From assembly GCA_934477985.1 (NCBI GenBank), contig CAKSOR010000181.1:1-5963 (forward strand): a stretch of DNA of 5,963 bases. Reading direction: 5' to 3'. The translations under genes were made by a program, and so were the position numbers. Below the pieces are notes generated by a model. It was given only the letters and a program-made list of their open reading frames with translations. It ran no database searches and was not told the origin of the DNA. The DNA comes from an uncultured Eubacteriales bacterium. GTDB taxonomy: Bacteria > Bacillota > Clostridia > Oscillospirales > CAG-272. This document shows positions 5,937 to 5,963 of this stretch, piece by piece. Each line of letters opens with the position of its first letter. Within the stretch, counting starts at the first letter, position 1.

Positions 5937-5963
5937 CTCCGGCGCGCGGCCGCTCTGCGGCAG

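Overview
The window looks like a piece of a carbohydrate-use region from an uncultured Bacillota of class Clostridia (Oscillospirales-like), probably gut- or rumen-associated. This placement is an inference. It rests on strong AGGAG-type ribosome binding sites, a lipoprotein solute-binding protein with a Thr/Ser/Glu-rich linker of the kind common in these bacteria, moderately high GC with AT-rich intergenic DNA, and paralogous sugar isomerase genes. All five genes lie on the plus strand and none shows a frameshift.

Layout. (1) Positions 1-1785 hold the 3' part of a large GtaA/DUF4965-type 'glutaminase' family gene whose start lies upstream of the window. (2) After 48 nt comes a lipoprotein ABC-type solute-binding protein (1834-3291), probably in the same transcript. 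(3) A 373-nt intergenic region (3292-3664) follows. It holds a strong 15-bp hairpin, a second hairpin and a U-tract terminator, which close the first unit. After these come an AT-rich stretch, a very good sigma-A-type promoter (TTGCAA-17-TATAAT) with a repeated AATACC motif around it, and a leader of about 108 nt with mutually exclusive pairings. (4) The second unit has three genes: a cytoplasmic alpha/beta hydrolase (3665-4354) and two tandem paralogous TIM-barrel sugar phosphate isomerases/epimerases (4377-5111 and 5131-5853), with gaps of 22 and 19 nt. (5) A perfect 16-bp GC-rich hairpin (5871-5905) ends this unit. It is followed by another palindrome and GC-rich DNA running off the window.

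Working model (inference): the solute-binding lipoprotein captures a carbohydrate outside the cell, with permeases that are not in this window. The DUF4965-family enzyme may process a related substrate. The cytoplasmic hydrolase could remove an ester group and the two isomerases/epimerases convert the sugar product. The duplicated isomerases are about 68% identical and differ mainly in one loop after a barrel strand, which suggests two related substrates or two successive steps. I see no CRISPR array, mobile element, tRNA or rRNA. The most interesting features are the duplicated isomerases, the possible switch-like leader, and a 'glutaminase' label that may not fit a sugar operon.
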